The position numbers were made by a program, and so were the translations under genes. Below, in pieces: positions 8,057 through 16,041 of a DNA stretch of 37,671 nt. The stretch is taken from the NCBI GenBank assembly GCA_036381125.1, contig DASVDK010000198.1, positions 1 to 37,671 on the forward strand. The letters run 5' to 3'. The stretch comes from DASVDK01 sp036381125 [NCBI: Thermodesulfobacteriota bacterium] (GTDB lineage: Bacteria > DASVDK01). The notes under the pieces are model-generated. The model made no database searches, was not told the origin of the DNA, and saw nothing but the letters and a program-made list of their open reading frames with translations. Every line of letters begins with the position of its first letter. The stretch's first letter is position 1.

Positions 8057-8520
8057 GCGGGCCCGTCCTCCGGGGGCCGGCCGGCTTCGGTCCGGTGGTG
8101 GAAGGGGAGGCGCTGGTGTCGGCCGACGCTTTCAGTCCCCGCTACGACCTCGATCGCGACACGGGGGTCATCTCGAGAAAGGGTCACGCGATCGAGGGGG
8201 AGTCGCTCGCGGGACGGATTCTGGTGACGCCGGCGGCCAAGGGGGGCGTGGCGGCGGGCTGGGCGCTGTACGACATGCAGGCGCGCGGGATCGCGCCGAA
8301 GGCGTTCGTCTTCCGGACGACGAACCCGGTCTTCGTGCAGGGCTGCGTGCTGGCGGGGATCGGGATCATGGACCGGCTCGAGCCGGACCCGGTGGCCACG
8401 CTGCGCACGGGCGATTGGATCCGGGTCGATCCGGAGGCAGGCACGGTGACGGTGCTGCGGCGCGCCCGCGCTCCCGTCACCCCGAACGGGAGAAGAGCCG
8501 ATGGGAGACAATCCGGGTAG
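8053..8520 (+). CDS. Aconitase X swivel-domain (small) subunit, DUF126 family
   Basis: A 155-residue small subunit carrying the swivelling domain that closes the active site of aconitase X. Diagnostic segments are SRKGHAIEGESLAGRILVTP and the AAKGGVAAGWALYDM motif followed by FRTTNPVFVQGCVLAG. The start is GTG 8053, overlapping the large-subunit stop by four bases (GTGA). The last 20 bases overlap the start of the following SBP gene at 8501. Separate large and small genes correspond to the two-subunit type rather than the fused type. Confidence 0.92.
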   Translation: MSGPVLRGPAGFGPVVEGEALVSADAFSPRYDLDRDTGVISRKGHAIEGESLAGRILVTPAAKGGVAAGWALYDMQARGIAPKAFVFRTTNPVFVQGCVLAGIGIMDRLEPDPVATLRTGDWIRVDPEAGTVTVLRRARAPVTPNGRRADGRQSG

Positions 8521-9928
8521 AAGCCAGGGGACCGATCCGAAGGTCTCACGCCGGAGGTTCCTCGCGGCCTCGGCGCAGCTCGGCGCCGCGGCGGCGGTCG
8601 CGCCGGGACTCCTCGCCTCGCGGGCCTACGCGCAGGGGGGCGGCTCCCTCGAGGCCTACCGCCGGGCGAAGATCGACTGGCAGCAGGCGAAGGGCGAGAC
8701 GATCAACGTCGCGGTGATCCCGGCGAGCTACTTCGACAACCTGATCGCAATCACGCCGACCTTCGAGCAGCTCACCGGCATCACGGTCCGATACGAGAAG
8801 ATCCCGCCGGGACAGATCCGGCAGAAGGCGGTGCTCGACCTCACGGCGAAGACCGGCACCTACCACACCCACGCCGCCGATCCGATGTACTATCCCCTCT
8901 ACGTCTCGAACCGCTGGGTCGAGCCGCTCGACGAGTTCCTGAGGACGCCGTCGCTCACCGACGCGGCCTGGTTCGACTACGACGACATCATCCCGGCCTG
9001 GCGCAACGCCACGAAGATCGGCGACGCGACGTACGGCGTCCCCTACGACGGCGAGGTGACGATCCAGGTCTACCGGAAGGACCTGTACGACGCGAAGGGG
9101 CTCGAGCCGGCCGAGACGCTCGACGAGCTCATGGCGAACGCGAAGGCGGTGCACGACCCGGGCAACCGGGTCTGGGGGGCGGCGCTGCGCGGCTTCCCGG
9201 GCGCGGGCCAGAACATGTACATCTATCCCTCGCTCTTCAGGGCGTTCGGCGGCGAGTGGTTCGAGGGGAAGAAGCCGGCGTTCAACTCGCAGGCGGCGGT
9301 CGAGGCGCTCGAATACTACATCGAGCTGCTCACGAAGTACGCCCCGCCGGGGGTGCAGAACTGGAACTGGCCCGACATCGCCGACGCCTTCTCCCAGGGG
9401 ACCGTCGGCGTCTACATCGACGCCCACTCGTCGGCCGCGGTCCTGAACAACCCGGAGAAGTCGAAGGTCATCGGCAAGATCGGCTACGCGCGCTGGCCGA
9501 AGGGGCCGTCGGGGAAGCGGGTCACCTCGATCTGGAACTGGAGCTTCCCGATCAACGCGGCGCTCTCCAAGACGGCGAAGGTCGCGACCTGGCTCTTCAT
9601 CCAGTGGGCCGCCTCGACCGAGACGCAGATCCGCACCTCGTACCGCTTCGAAGGCCCGGTCAAGCGGGCCGGCGTGAACCGCCAGTCGCTCTGGCGCTCG
9701 CCGGAGTACCAGAAGGCCTACGAGGGCTGGGGGGCGGACTTCATCCAGGCGACGCTCGAGTCGCTCGAGCACGACACCGACGTCGAGTGGCGGCCGCGCG
9801 TCCCGCAGTGGCCGGCCATCGGCGATACGATGGCCACGGCGATCCAGTCGGCGCTGGTCGGTCAGGCGAAGCCGAAAGAGGCGCTCGACGCGGCGAACGC
9901 GAAGATCGCGCAGTTCGTGCGCGCCTGA
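8501..9928 (+). CDS. ABC importer substrate-binding protein, family 1 (sugar/glycerol-phosphate type)
   Basis: A 475-residue periplasmic solute-binding protein. A Tat motif SRRRFLA (about residues 16-22) precedes a hydrophobic Ala-rich segment ending ASRAYAQ, a typical cleavage site. The mature protein has the family 1 hinge pattern (ITPTFEQLTGITVRYEKIPP) and aromatic residues expected in a carbohydrate-like site. It overlaps the aconitase X small subunit by 20 bases and is followed by its two permeases and ATPase. The ligand is presumably the precursor of the aconitase X substrate, an inference from operon position. Confidence 0.93.
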   Translation: MGDNPGRSQGTDPKVSRRRFLAASAQLGAAAAVAPGLLASRAYAQGGGSLEAYRRAKIDWQQAKGETINVAVIPASYFDNLIAITPTFEQLTGITVRYEKIPPGQIRQKAVLDLTAKTGTYHTHAADPMYYPLYVSNRWVEPLDEFLRTPSLTDAAWFDYDDIIPAWRNATKIGDATYGVPYDGEVTIQVYRKDLYDAKGLEPAETLDELMANAKAVHDPGNRVWGAALRGFPGAGQNMYIYPSLFRAFGGEWFEGKKPAFNSQAAVEALEYYIELLTKYAPPGVQNWNWPDIADAFSQGTVGVYIDAHSSAAVLNNPEKSKVIGKIGYARWPKGPSGKRVTSIWNWSFPINAALSKTAKVATWLFIQWAASTETQIRTSYRFEGPVKRAGVNRQSLWRSPEYQKAYEGWGADFIQATLESLEHDTDVEWRPRVPQWPAIGDTMATAIQSALVGQAKPKEALDAANAKIAQFVRA

Positions 9929-9940
9929 GGGCGGGGGCCG

Positions 9941-10840
9941 GTGCGGGGCGTCGCGAGGAAGCGGGTCGTGGACGCAACGAGCCAGGAGCGCCGGTTCGCG
10001 GCGCTCCTGGTGGCGCCGTCGCTCGCGGTCCTGCTCCTCACGACGACGGCGCCGCTCCTCTACCTCGTCTGGAACAGCCTCTACCGGATCAACCTGTCGA
10101 TGCCGTTCCTCGACGGCTTCGCCGGCCTCGACAACTACGCGGCGATGCTCGGCGACGCCCGCTTCTGGCACAGTCTCCAGCTTACCGGCATCTACACGGT
10201 CTCGACCGTGGTGCTGCAGGTCGTGATCGGCCTCGCCCTCGCCCTCCTCGTGATCCGGATCCCCGCGGGGCAGGGGCTCCTCCGGATCGTGGCGATCCTG
10301 CCGATCGTGCTCGCGCCGGTCGTCGTCGGCCTCTTCTGGCGGACCCTGGTCCTCACGCCCCAGTTCGGGATCCTCGACTTCGCCATCCGGAGCCTCGGGC
10401 TCGGCTCGCACAACTGGCTCGGCTCGCCGGGGCTCGCCCTGGCCTCGGTCATCCTGATTCACACCTGGCAGTGGACCCCCTTCGCGTTCCTGGTCTTCCT
10501 GGCGAGCCTCGCGTCGCTGCCGCCCGACCTCTACGAGGCGGCCCGGATCGACCGGGCGGGGCCCTTGCGGCAGTTCCGGTACATCACGCTCCCGCTCCTT
10601 CGGCCGGCCATCGTGATCGTGGTGATCATGCGGGCGATGGTGGCCCTGTCGGCCTTCGCGGCGATCTACGCCGCCACCGGCGGCGGCCCCGGCACGGCGA
10701 CCGAGATCCTGAACCTCTACGCCTACCGGACCTCCTTCACGGAGCTGTCGTTCGGCTACGGCTCGGCGCTCGCGGTGGCGCTCCTCCTCATCACGCTGGC
10801 CGTGTCGGTCGGCCTCTTCCGGATCCGGAGGGTGACGTGA
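9941..10840 (+). CDS. ABC importer permease (UgpA/MalF-like)
   Basis: A 299-residue membrane protein with about six hydrophobic segments, the first at residues 20-45 (LLVAPSLAVLLLTTTAPLLYLVW). The EAA loop reads YEAARIDRAGPLRQFRYITLPLLRPA. The start is GTG at 9941, twelve bases after the SBP stop. Its stop overlaps the next permease start (GTGA), indicating coupled synthesis of the pore-forming pair. Confidence 0.92.
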   Translation: MRGVARKRVVDATSQERRFAALLVAPSLAVLLLTTTAPLLYLVWNSLYRINLSMPFLDGFAGLDNYAAMLGDARFWHSLQLTGIYTVSTVVLQVVIGLALALLVIRIPAGQGLLRIVAILPIVLAPVVVGLFWRTLVLTPQFGILDFAIRSLGLGSHNWLGSPGLALASVILIHTWQWTPFAFLVFLASLASLPPDLYEAARIDRAGPLRQFRYITLPLLRPAIVIVVIMRAMVALSAFAAIYAATGGGPGTATEILNLYAYRTSFTELSFGYGSALAVALLLITLAVSVGLFRIRRVT

Positions 10841-11673
10841 CGCGCGGGGTGGGGAGGGCCGTCGGGCTGGCCGTCGCCGGGCTCGTGCTCCTGGTCTGGT
10901 CGTTCCCGGTCCTCTGGGGGCTCGTCACGTCGCTCAAGACGGAGCGGGACGTCCTCGCCTACCCGCCGTCGGTCGTCTTCACGCCGACGCTCGACAACTA
11001 CCGGAGCGCGCTCGTCGGCCGGCAGTCGATCCTGCCGAACCTCTGGGCGAGCACCATGGTCGCCACGGCGACGACGGCGGTCACCGTGCTCCTCGCCGTG
11101 CCGGCGGCGTACGCCTTCGCGCGCCTCAGGATGCGCGCGAGGAAGGCGCTCGGCCTCTACACCCTCTTCACGCAGATGGTGCCGCCGGTGGGGCTCGTGA
11201 TCCCCTACTTCCTGATCCTGAACCGCCTCGGCTGGCTCGACACGTACGGGGGGCTGATCCTCGTCTACCTGACCGCCTCGCTGCCGTTCGCGATCTGGCT
11301 CATGGTCTCCTACATGGAGGACCTCCCGCTCGAGATGGAGGAGGCGGCGTTCCTCGACCGGGCGTCGAGGCTCAGGACGCTCTGGCACGTCATCCTGCCT
11401 CAGGTGCGCGGGGGGATCGCGGTGACGGTGATCTTCGTCTTCCTGAACGCCTGGAACGAGTTCCTCTTCGCCGTCGTCCTGTCGGGACGCGAGGTGCGGC
11501 CGGTGACGGTCGCGATGTACAACTTCATCTCGGTCGAGCAAACGCTCTGGGGGCCGCTCGCCGCGGCGGCGATGGTCGCGATGCTGCCGGTGATCGTCCT
11601 CGGCGTGGCCGGCCAGCGGCACATCGTCAAGGGGCTCACCGTGGGGGCGGTCAAGGGCGGGGGGCGGCGATGA
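10837..11673 (+). CDS. ABC importer permease (UgpE/MalG-like)
   Basis: A 278-residue membrane protein and the second pore subunit of the sugar-type importer. The hydrophobic segment LAVAGLVLLVWSFPVLWGLVTSLK starts near residue 10, and the EAA loop reads EEAAFLDRASRLRTLWHVILPQVRGG. A family-typical NAWNEFLFAVVL helix follows. The GTG at 10837 overlaps the upstream stop. The downstream ATPase gene starts in an ATGA overlap at 11670, so four transporter genes are transcribed together. Confidence 0.92.
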   Translation: MTRGVGRAVGLAVAGLVLLVWSFPVLWGLVTSLKTERDVLAYPPSVVFTPTLDNYRSALVGRQSILPNLWASTMVATATTAVTVLLAVPAAYAFARLRMRARKALGLYTLFTQMVPPVGLVIPYFLILNRLGWLDTYGGLILVYLTASLPFAIWLMVSYMEDLPLEMEEAAFLDRASRLRTLWHVILPQVRGGIAVTVIFVFLNAWNEFLFAVVLSGREVRPVTVAMYNFISVEQTLWGPLAAAAMVAMLPVIVLGVAGQRHIVKGLTVGAVKGGGRR

Positions 11674-12752
11674 GCGGGCCGGGCCGGGTCACGCTGCGGG
11701 GCGTCGTGAAGCGCCACGGCGCGGTGGCGGCGCTCAAGGGGGTGAACCTCGACATCCGGCCGGGGGAGTTCTTCGCCCTCCTCGGGCCTTCCGGGTCGGG
11801 GAAGACGACGACGCTGCGCATCATCGCCGGCCTCGAGACGGTGGACGAGGGGTCGGTCCACATCGACGGCGCCGACGTGACCCGCCTGCCGCCGGGCGAC
11901 CGCGACGTGGCGATGGTCTTCCAGAGCTACGCGCTCTACCCCCACATGACCGTCTTCGACAACATCGCCTTCCCGCTCCGCATGGTCGGCACGCCGAAGG
12001 CCGAGATCGCCGCGCGGGTCGCCGAGGCCGCCGGCCGGCTCCAGATCGGTCACCTCGTCGACCGCCGCCCCGGGCAGCTCTCCGGCGGGCAGCAGCAGCG
12101 CACGGCGCTCGCCCGCGCGATCGTCCGCCGGCCGACCCTCTTCCTGCTCGACGAGCCGCTCTCGAACCTCGACGCGCGCCTCCGGCTCGACACCCGGGTG
12201 GAGATCAAGACGCTCCACCAGACGCTCGGCGTGACGACCATCTACGTGACGCACGACCAGGAGGAGGCGATGACGCTGGCCGACCGGATGGCGGTCTTCG
12301 TCGACGGCGAGATCGTGCAGGTCGGCACCCCGGAGGAGGTCTTCGACCGGCCGAACTCGGTCAAGGTGGCGGCCTTCCTCGGCAACCCGCCGATGAACCT
12401 GGTCCGTGGCATGCTGGCCGGCGGGCGCCTCGTGCTCGAGGGGCACGCGATCCCGATGCCCGGCGCTGGCGGCAATGAGCCGCGCGAGGTGACGGTCGGG
12501 ATCCGGCCGGGCGACCTCAGGCTCGAGCGGGGCGGCATCCCGGCGACCGTCTACCTGAGCGAGGTCCTCGGCGAGGGGACGATCCTCAACCTCCGCCTGG
12601 GCGAGTCGCTCGTCAAGGCCCGCATCCCGGCGAAGCGGCGGATGGCGACCGGCGCGCCGGTCGAGATCGGCTTCGACCCGGCCTGCCTGCACCTCTTCGA
12701 CCGGACGTCTGGGCTGCGCATCGCCACGGCTCTCGAGAAGACAGGAGCATGA
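11670..12752 (+). CDS. ABC importer ATP-binding protein (UgpC/MalK-like)
   Basis: A 360-residue ATPase. It has Walker A GPSGSGKTT, Q-loop VFQSYALYPHMT, signature LSGGQQQRTALARAI, Walker B FLLDEPLSNLD, H-loop VTHDQEEAMT, and a TOBE/OB-fold C-terminal region from about residue 240 that often carries regulatory contacts. It energises the permease pair encoded just upstream, with which it overlaps by four bases. Confidence 0.94.
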   Translation: MSGPGRVTLRGVVKRHGAVAALKGVNLDIRPGEFFALLGPSGSGKTTTLRIIAGLETVDEGSVHIDGADVTRLPPGDRDVAMVFQSYALYPHMTVFDNIAFPLRMVGTPKAEIAARVAEAAGRLQIGHLVDRRPGQLSGGQQQRTALARAIVRRPTLFLLDEPLSNLDARLRLDTRVEIKTLHQTLGVTTIYVTHDQEEAMTLADRMAVFVDGEIVQVGTPEEVFDRPNSVKVAAFLGNPPMNLVRGMLAGGRLVLEGHAIPMPGAGGNEPREVTVGIRPGDLRLERGGIPATVYLSEVLGEGTILNLRLGESLVKARIPAKRRMATGAPVEIGFDPACLHLFDRTSGLRIATALEKTGA

Positions 12753-12757
12753 GACCC

Positions 12758-14182
12758 ATGCAGACGAACTGGATCGACAACCGCAGCGTCGCGAGCGAGT
12801 CGAAGGCCGAGCTGCCGGTCCTGAACCCGGCGACCGAGGAGGTGCTCGACACGATCCCGAAGGGAGCCGAGGCGGACGTCGCCGCGGCGGTCGAGGCGGC
12901 CCGCCGGGCGCTGCCGGCCTGGCGGGCGCTCTCGCCCACCGATCGGAAGAAGGCGCTCCGGGGCGTGGCCGCGAGGCTCGGCGAGCACAAGGAGGAGATC
13001 GCGCGGCTCCTCACCCTCGAGAACGGCAAGCCGCTCGGCCAGGCGAAGGGGGAGGTCGAGTATGCCGTCGACTCGACGCTCGCCTTCGCGGAGCTGGCCG
13101 TCCACCTGCGCAGCGGCGTCCAGGGGGCCCGGGCGGGCGACCTCGTCTTCCAGCACCGGGAGCCGCGCGGCGTCTGCGCCTGCATCGTCCCCTGGAACTA
13201 CCCGCTCGCCGTCGCCATGGAGAACATCGCGCCGGCGCTCGCGGTGGGCAACACGGTCGTCGTCAAGCCCTCCGAGAAGACGCCGCTGTCGACCCGGCTC
13301 CTCGTCGAGCGGGCCTTCGCGGAGCTGCCGGCCGGCGTCGTGAACGTCGTGCTCGGCGACGGCCCCTCCGCGGGGGAGCCACTGGTGCGCCATCCGGGCG
13401 TGGACGTCGTCGTCTTCGTCGGCAGCGAGCGGACCGGCCGGCGGCTCGGCCAGATCTGCGGCGAGACGCTCAAGAAGTGCGTCCTCGAGCTGGGCGGCAA
13501 GGACCCGTTCCTCGTGGACGACACGGTCGACGTCCGGGCCGCCGCCCGCCTCGCGGCCGACGCGGCCTACACGAACGCCGGCCAGATCTGCACCTCCACG
13601 GAGCGGCTCTACGTGCAGCGCGGCATCCTCGAGCCCTTCGTCGCGGCGCTCGCCGAGGAGTCGCGCAGGCTCAGGATCGGCAGCGGCCTCGAGCCGACCA
13701 CGCAGGTGGGGCCGCTCGTCGACTCGCTGCAACTCGCCAAGGTGGAGCGGCATGTGGCCGACGCCGTCGCGCAGGGGGCCGAGGTCGTCTGCGGCGGCGC
13801 CCGCCTGCCGCAGAAGGGCTTCTTCTTCCCGCCGACGGTGCTCCTCGAGATCCGCCGCGACATGCTCCTCATGCGCGAGGAGACCTTCGGGCCGCTCGCG
13901 CCGATCATCCCCTTCGACGACTGGGACGAGGCGATCGCGCTGGCGAACGACTGCGCCTACGGGCTCGCCGCCATCGTCTGCACCACGTCGGCGCCGCGGG
14001 CGATCAAGGCGATCCAGGAGCTGCAGGCCGGCATGGTGAAGATCAACACGACCCGCGGCAAGGCACCCGGCGCCACCTCCGAGCCGTTCAAGGCGAGCGG
14101 GCTCGGGCACGGCTACGGCGTCGAGATCATGTACGAGCTGACCCGCCAGAAGTCGGTCCACTGGCGCGGCGTGCTGGCATGA
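12758..14182 (+). CDS. NAD(P)-dependent aldehyde dehydrogenase
   Basis: A 474-residue cytoplasmic enzyme that oxidises an aldehyde to an acid, most like succinate-semialdehyde or betaine-aldehyde-type dehydrogenases. Catalytic residues are all visible: Asn147 in IVPWNYPL, Glu244 in VLELGGKDP, and nucleophile Cys278 in NAGQICTSTERLYV; the cofactor loop FVGSERTGRRL lies at 220-230. I prefer the ATG at 12758, which has AGGAG (12743-12747) ten bases upstream; an in-frame ATG at 12749 overlapping the ATPase stop is the alternative. It probably oxidises a semialdehyde formed downstream of the aconitase X step (inference). Confidence 0.94.
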   Translation: MQTNWIDNRSVASESKAELPVLNPATEEVLDTIPKGAEADVAAAVEAARRALPAWRALSPTDRKKALRGVAARLGEHKEEIARLLTLENGKPLGQAKGEVEYAVDSTLAFAELAVHLRSGVQGARAGDLVFQHREPRGVCACIVPWNYPLAVAMENIAPALAVGNTVVVKPSEKTPLSTRLLVERAFAELPAGVVNVVLGDGPSAGEPLVRHPGVDVVVFVGSERTGRRLGQICGETLKKCVLELGGKDPFLVDDTVDVRAAARLAADAAYTNAGQICTSTERLYVQRGILEPFVAALAEESRRLRIGSGLEPTTQVGPLVDSLQLAKVERHVADAVAQGAEVVCGGARLPQKGFFFPPTVLLEIRRDMLLMREETFGPLAPIIPFDDWDEAIALANDCAYGLAAIVCTTSAPRAIKAIQELQAGMVKINTTRGKAPGATSEPFKASGLGHGYGVEIMYELTRQKSVHWRGVLA

Positions 14183-14193
14183 CGGAGGGTGGG

Positions 14194-15096
14194 ATGACGA
14201 GCGAGTCGGTCGAGAAGCGGCGTGTCGGGTTCCTCGGTCTGGGTGCCATGGGTGCCCCGATGGCCCGGCGGCTCCTCGAGCGCGGCGTGCCGCTCCGGGT
14301 GTTCGACCCGAACCCGGCGGCGACCCGTCCCTTCACCGAGCGGGGCATCGAGGCGGCGGCGACGCCGAGGGCGCTCGGCGCCTGGGCGAACGTCCTCGTC
14401 TGCATGCTGCCCCACCCGGACGTCCTCCGGGAGGTGATCCTCGGCGAGGAGGGGGCGATCCACTCGCTCGCGGCCGGCAGCGTCGTCGTCGACATGTCGA
14501 CGAACGGCCCGGCGGTGGTGAAGGCGTGCGGGGCGCGGCTCGCCGAGAAGGGCGTGGGGATGGTCGACGCGCCGGTCGGCAAGGGCCCCTGGGCGGCCGA
14601 GAAGGGGGACCTCACGATCCTCATGGGGGGCGACCGGGAGACCTGCCGCTCCGTGGAGCCCATCCTGAAGATGATGGGGAGCACGGTCTACTACTGCGGG
14701 CCGCTCGGCTCCGGCCAGGTCATCAAGCTCGCCAACAACCTCGTCTCCTGCGCCAACATCGCGGTCGTCGCCGAGGCGTACGCGCTCGCCCGCCAGGCGG
14801 GCGCCGACCTCGGCGTGCTCGCCGAGGTCATGCCGCAGACCTCGGCCGATAGCTGGCAGCTCCGCAACACCTTCGTCAAGAAGGTGCTGAACCACGACTT
14901 CAGCCCGATGTTCAAGCTCAAGCTCGCGCACAAGGACATGCGCCTCATCCTCCAGATGGCCGAAGACCTCGGCGCCGCCGCGGGCTGCGCGCGGGGGGCG
15001 CTCGACTGGTACGCGCGCGCCGACGCCGCCGGCCACGGCGAACTCGACTGGGGGGCCGTGCTGCTCGTCGCCGACCCGACGCTCGAGAAGGCGTGA
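14194..15096 (+). CDS. NAD(P)-dependent beta-hydroxyacid dehydrogenase (3-hydroxyisobutyrate dehydrogenase family)
   Basis: A 300-residue oxidoreductase. The N-terminal Rossmann motif is GFLGLGAMGAPMA (residues 12-24), and the catalytic lysine is Lys178 in GQVIKLANNLVS. The substrate loop reads DAPVGKG rather than the common DAPVSGG, so the usual Ser is replaced by Gly, hinting at a different substrate. I chose the ATG at 14194 because GGAGG (14184-14188) precedes it at good spacing; an ATG at 14179 overlaps the aldehyde dehydrogenase stop. The paired aldehyde and hydroxyacid dehydrogenases suggest a hydroxyacid to semialdehyde to acid route. Confidence 0.92.
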   Translation: MTSESVEKRRVGFLGLGAMGAPMARRLLERGVPLRVFDPNPAATRPFTERGIEAAATPRALGAWANVLVCMLPHPDVLREVILGEEGAIHSLAAGSVVVDMSTNGPAVVKACGARLAEKGVGMVDAPVGKGPWAAEKGDLTILMGGDRETCRSVEPILKMMGSTVYYCGPLGSGQVIKLANNLVSCANIAVVAEAYALARQAGADLGVLAEVMPQTSADSWQLRNTFVKKVLNHDFSPMFKLKLAHKDMRLILQMAEDLGAAAGCARGALDWYARADAAGHGELDWGAVLLVADPTLEKA

Positions 15097-15128
15097 GGCG
15101 GAGGCGGGAGGCGGCGGGAGAACCAGCG

Positions 15129-15905
15129 ATGCCGAAGACCACGCTGAAGAGGGACAGCCACGTCGCCCTCTACATGCAGGTCGCCGAGCGGCTCGCGGCC
15201 GAGATCGCGGCCGGCAAGCACCGGCCGCAGAGCCGCCTCCCGTCGGAGCAGGCGCTCGTGGAGCGGTTCCAGGTGAGCCGCGTGACGATCCGCCAGGCCC
15301 TGGCGCACCTGGTACGGCGCGGGCTCGTGGTCTCGAAGCAGGGGAAGGGGAGCTTCGTCGCCGGCCCCCTCATCCGCCACGAGATGCAGGGCCTGCGCGG
15401 CTTCTACGACGCCTTCGTCTCGCAGGGCGTGAGCCCCGAGACGCGGCTGCTCGCCTTCGCCCCGGCGACCCCGCCGCCGAGGATCGCGGAGGTCCTCGGC
15501 GCTGGCCAGGATCCGCGCATGTTCCTCGAGCGGCTCTACTCGCTCCAGGGGCGCCCCATCGCGCTCGCCCGGACCTTCCTGCCGGCCGACGCCTCCCGGG
15601 TGACCTGGGAGCAGGCGTCGCGCTTCCCGAGCTACGCGATCCTCGAGACGCTCCTCGGCATGCGGATCGATCGCGCCGACGTGAGCATCCGCGCGCAGCA
15701 GGCCGGCCGCGGGGTCGGCCCCGCCCTCGGCCTCACGCCCCGCAGTCCGGTCCTGGTGATGGAGCGCGTCTCCTACGACGCCGCCGGGCGTCCGCTCGAG
15801 CACACGCTCTTCTACGTGCAACCCGAGAGCTACGAGGTCGCCCTGAGCGTCCGCGGCCCCCTCAGGATCAGCACGGCCATCAAGGAGGCGGTCGCGGCCG
15901 TATGA
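15129..15905 (+). CDS. GntR-family transcriptional regulator with UTRA domain (HutC-like)
   Basis: A 258-residue repressor-type protein. The N-terminal winged helix (residues about 10-75) contains SRLPSEQALVERFQVSRVTIRQAL and the GxGSFV-like wing; residues about 95-250 form a UTRA ligand-binding domain ending LEHTLFYVQPESYEV. The ATG at 15129 is preceded by GGAG (15117-15120) at eight bases. As the last gene of the aconitase X operon it most likely senses the imported compound or a pathway intermediate and acts on the promoter near 6744-6805. That assignment is inferred from synteny. Confidence 0.93.
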   Translation: MPKTTLKRDSHVALYMQVAERLAAEIAAGKHRPQSRLPSEQALVERFQVSRVTIRQALAHLVRRGLVVSKQGKGSFVAGPLIRHEMQGLRGFYDAFVSQGVSPETRLLAFAPATPPPRIAEVLGAGQDPRMFLERLYSLQGRPIALARTFLPADASRVTWEQASRFPSYAILETLLGMRIDRADVSIRAQQAGRGVGPALGLTPRSPVLVMERVSYDAAGRPLEHTLFYVQPESYEVALSVRGPLRISTAIKEAVAAV

Positions 15906-15953
15906 CGCCACGGCCTGGCTCCCCTGGGCCGGGCCGCGAGACCCGATACTGGT

Positions 15954-15977
15954 ATTCGGCGGTGCCGCCTTCCGAAT
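15954..15977. repeat. Interrupted inverted repeat after the GntR gene
   Basis: ATTCGGCGG (15954-15962), a tg turn, CCGCC (15965-15969), a tt bulge and CCGAAT (15972-15977) form a strong bulged hairpin. No T-tract follows, so a standard intrinsic terminator is doubtful. It could end the preceding operon or be an upstream AbiEi site. Confidence 0.4.
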
Positions 15978-16003
15978 CCAGGGAGCTGTCCGCGATCCTA
16001 TGT

Positions 16004-16022
16004 TGTCCGTTACTAACGGACA
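16004..16022. promoter_or_regulatory. Palindromic operator upstream of the AbiEi-like antitoxin
   Basis: TGTCCGTTA and TAACGGACA flank a single C, a perfect 9+1+9 palindrome at 16004-16022 ending 19 bases before the preferred antitoxin start. A possible -10 (TATGTT, 15999-16004) abuts it. AbiEi antitoxins are known to repress their own operons by binding inverted repeats in the promoter, so this is the probable autoregulatory site. Confidence 0.65.
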
Positions 16023-16041
16023 TGCCATAACGCAGGACACA

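Noticed and set aside
8546-10462. Long open frame on the minus strand opposite the SBP and permease
   Set aside because: Composition is Arg/Asp/Glu/Pro-rich low-complexity typical of a GC-rich antisense shadow; the plus-strand genes have clear domains.
15954-15977. Intrinsic terminator for the aconitase X operon
   Set aside because: The hairpin is strong but no T-tract follows; kept only as a repeat.
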